Below are positions 63,264-64,000 of a stretch of 64,000 nucleotides of DNA, piece after piece. The notes beneath the pieces were generated by a model, which saw only the letters and a program-made list of their open reading frames with translations, did not search any database and was not told where the DNA came from. Source of the DNA: Streptomyces xanthii (lineage in GTDB: Bacteria > Actinomycetota > Actinomycetes > Streptomycetales > Streptomycetaceae); contig NZ_CP061281.1 in the NCBI RefSeq assembly GCF_014621695.1, positions 6,200,001 through 6,264,000 on the forward strand. Reading direction: 5' to 3'. Position numbers and translations under genes: made by a program. The first letter of the stretch is position 1. Each line of letters opens with the position of its first letter.

Positions 63264-63314
63264 CGGCCCGGTCCTCGCCCTCCCCGCTCCGGAGGAGGGC
63301 GACCGACCGGGCCG
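63264..63314. terminator. Convergent terminator between lipase and LPMO genes
   Basis: Long imperfect stem: cggcccggtc-c-tcgccctcc on the left and ggagggcgaccgaccgggccg on the right, with a small bulge and a loop around ccgctccgga. It sits 18 bp after the lipase stop. Confidence 0.8.
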
Positions 63315-63331
63315 CTTCGCGCGTGAACGGG

Positions 63332-64000
63332 TCAGCGGCCGTGGCGCGCGCCCGCCGTCGCCCGGCGCCGCGCCGAGGCGAACACGCCCGCCGCGCCGAG
63401 CGCCAGCGCCGCCGCGCCGCCCATCGCGAGGTACGGGGTGGTCGAGTCGCCGCCGGTCTCGGCGAGGCCCTCGGAACTCCCGTCGGCCTTCGGCGCGTTG
63501 GCGGAAGCGGCCGCCGGGGCGGGGGACTCCGTGGCACCCGAGTGACCCTTGTGCCCGCCACCCGCACGGTCACCGGCGCCGTCGCTCATGTCCATCCCGC
63601 CGTGGTCGATCGTCGACTTGTCGGCATCCTTCGCGATCTGCTCGTCCGAAGGCTCCGCGGGCTCCGAGGTCTTCGGGGCCGCCGCGCCGCCCGACGCCGC
63701 GTCACCCCCGTACGTCACGTCCGAGCAGGAGTAGAACGCCTCCGGGCTGTCCGAACGCTGCCAGATCCCGTAGACCAGCTGGCGGCCCGTACGCTCGGGC
63801 AGCGTGCCCGAGAAGGTGTAGTAGCCGCCCTCGGCCACCGGGTCCGTCTTCGTCGCCACCGGGTGCTCCAGGTCCAGGTCGGACCAGGCCAGCGGCTTCG
63901 ACGCGTCGTAGCCCTGCTTCGTCATGTACAGCTTGAAGGTGCCCTTGTGCGGGGCCGTCACCTTGTACTTGAACGTGTACGAGCCCGCCGAGACCTTCGT
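63332..64000 (-). CDS. AA10 lytic polysaccharide monooxygenase with LAXTG anchor, 5' end outside window
   Basis: C-terminal part of a secreted copper-dependent AA10 LPMO that cleaves cellulose or chitin. The catalytic domain's end is visible: YMTKQGYDASKPLAWSDLDL, YGIWQRSDSPEAFYSCSDV, the last being the family's C-terminal signature with the active-site Phe. The N-terminal copper His lies beyond position 64000. It continues into a Ser/Ala/Glu linker with DHGGMDMSDGAGDRAGGGHKG, then LAETGGDS (LAXTG sortase motif), a TM helix and a basic RRRATAGARHGR tail, so the protein should be covalently attached to the wall by a class E sortase. Confidence 0.9.
   Translation of the reverse strand, partial: TKVSAGSYTFKYKVTAPHKGTFKLYMTKQGYDASKPLAWSDLDLEHPVATKTDPVAEGGYYTFSGTLPERTGRQLVYGIWQRSDSPEAFYSCSDVTYGGDAASGGAAAPKTSEPAEPSDEQIAKDADKSTIDHGGMDMSDGAGDRAGGGHKGHSGATESPAPAAASANAPKADGSSEGLAETGGDSTTPYLAMGGAAALALGAAGVFASARRRATAGARHGR

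Overview
This is a 64 kb piece of a Streptomyces (or very close relative) chromosome. The evidence is very high G+C coding DNA, GTG/TTG starts, many 4-bp ATGA/GTGA stop-start overlaps, a conservon (cvnABCD-type) operon, a SepF-like division protein, an Rpf/LysM cell-wall enzyme, streptogrisin-type proteases and a LAXTG sortase substrate. From memory, gene order resembles the S. coelicolor core region from about SCO1734 to SCO1777. I ran no alignment, so that is inference. I see no phage, integrase, transposase, rRNA, tRNA or CRISPR.

Layout. 1-7.9 kb: partial GH15 glucosidase/trehalase (-), pyrG, ADP-ribose Nudix hydrolase, a 160-bp nested palindrome, a STAND/TPR regulator and ald. 8.2-12.8 kb: ParA-like ATPase, a small DNA-binding-like partner, scpA, scpB and an RluB-type pseudouridine synthase. 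12.8-16.1 kb: NrtR-like Nudix regulator, ADP-ribosylglycohydrolase and two RlaP-type nucleotidyltransferases. 16.2-21.3 kb: YidB-like protein, aroH, tyrA, cmk, plsC-type acyltransferase and der. 21.3-29.4 kb: two conserved unknowns, an Rpf-LysM protein, and a branched-chain-amino-acid-type ABC system with a fused LivH-LivM-LivG polypeptide (-) facing a lipoprotein pair (+) that includes its likely binding protein.

29.6-36.7 kb: GT4 glycosyltransferase with a coupled unknown, I78 inhibitor, PAP2 phosphatase, PIG-V-type mannosyltransferase and a 14-TM MFS exporter. 36.8-42.9 kb: SepF-like protein (-), a DUF5685 protein with a 20-cysteine tail, and the conservon. 42.9-52.9 kb: an S-compound- or amino-acid-type uptake and oxidation locus with two binding proteins, two permeases, one ATPase, an FAD/NAD(P) protein, two luciferase-like monooxygenases and DUF1684. 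53-55.5 kb: two tandem secreted S1 proteases. 55.5-61.2 kb: an ABC-2-like membrane protein (-), DnaE2 and a fingers-less, active-site-lacking Y-family protein. 61.3-64 kb: cupin and MarR divergent pair with a three-site operator, secreted lipase, and a partial wall-anchored AA10 LPMO.

The most promising unusual units are the Nudix/ADP-ribosylglycohydrolase/RlaP cluster, whose first gene has a leader that could hide its ribosome binding site; the DnaE2 plus degenerate Y-polymerase pair; the two-SBP/two-permease/two-monooxygenase locus; the exact 21-bp-phased MarR operator; and a dispersed palindromic repeat that has been read into a protein C-terminus.
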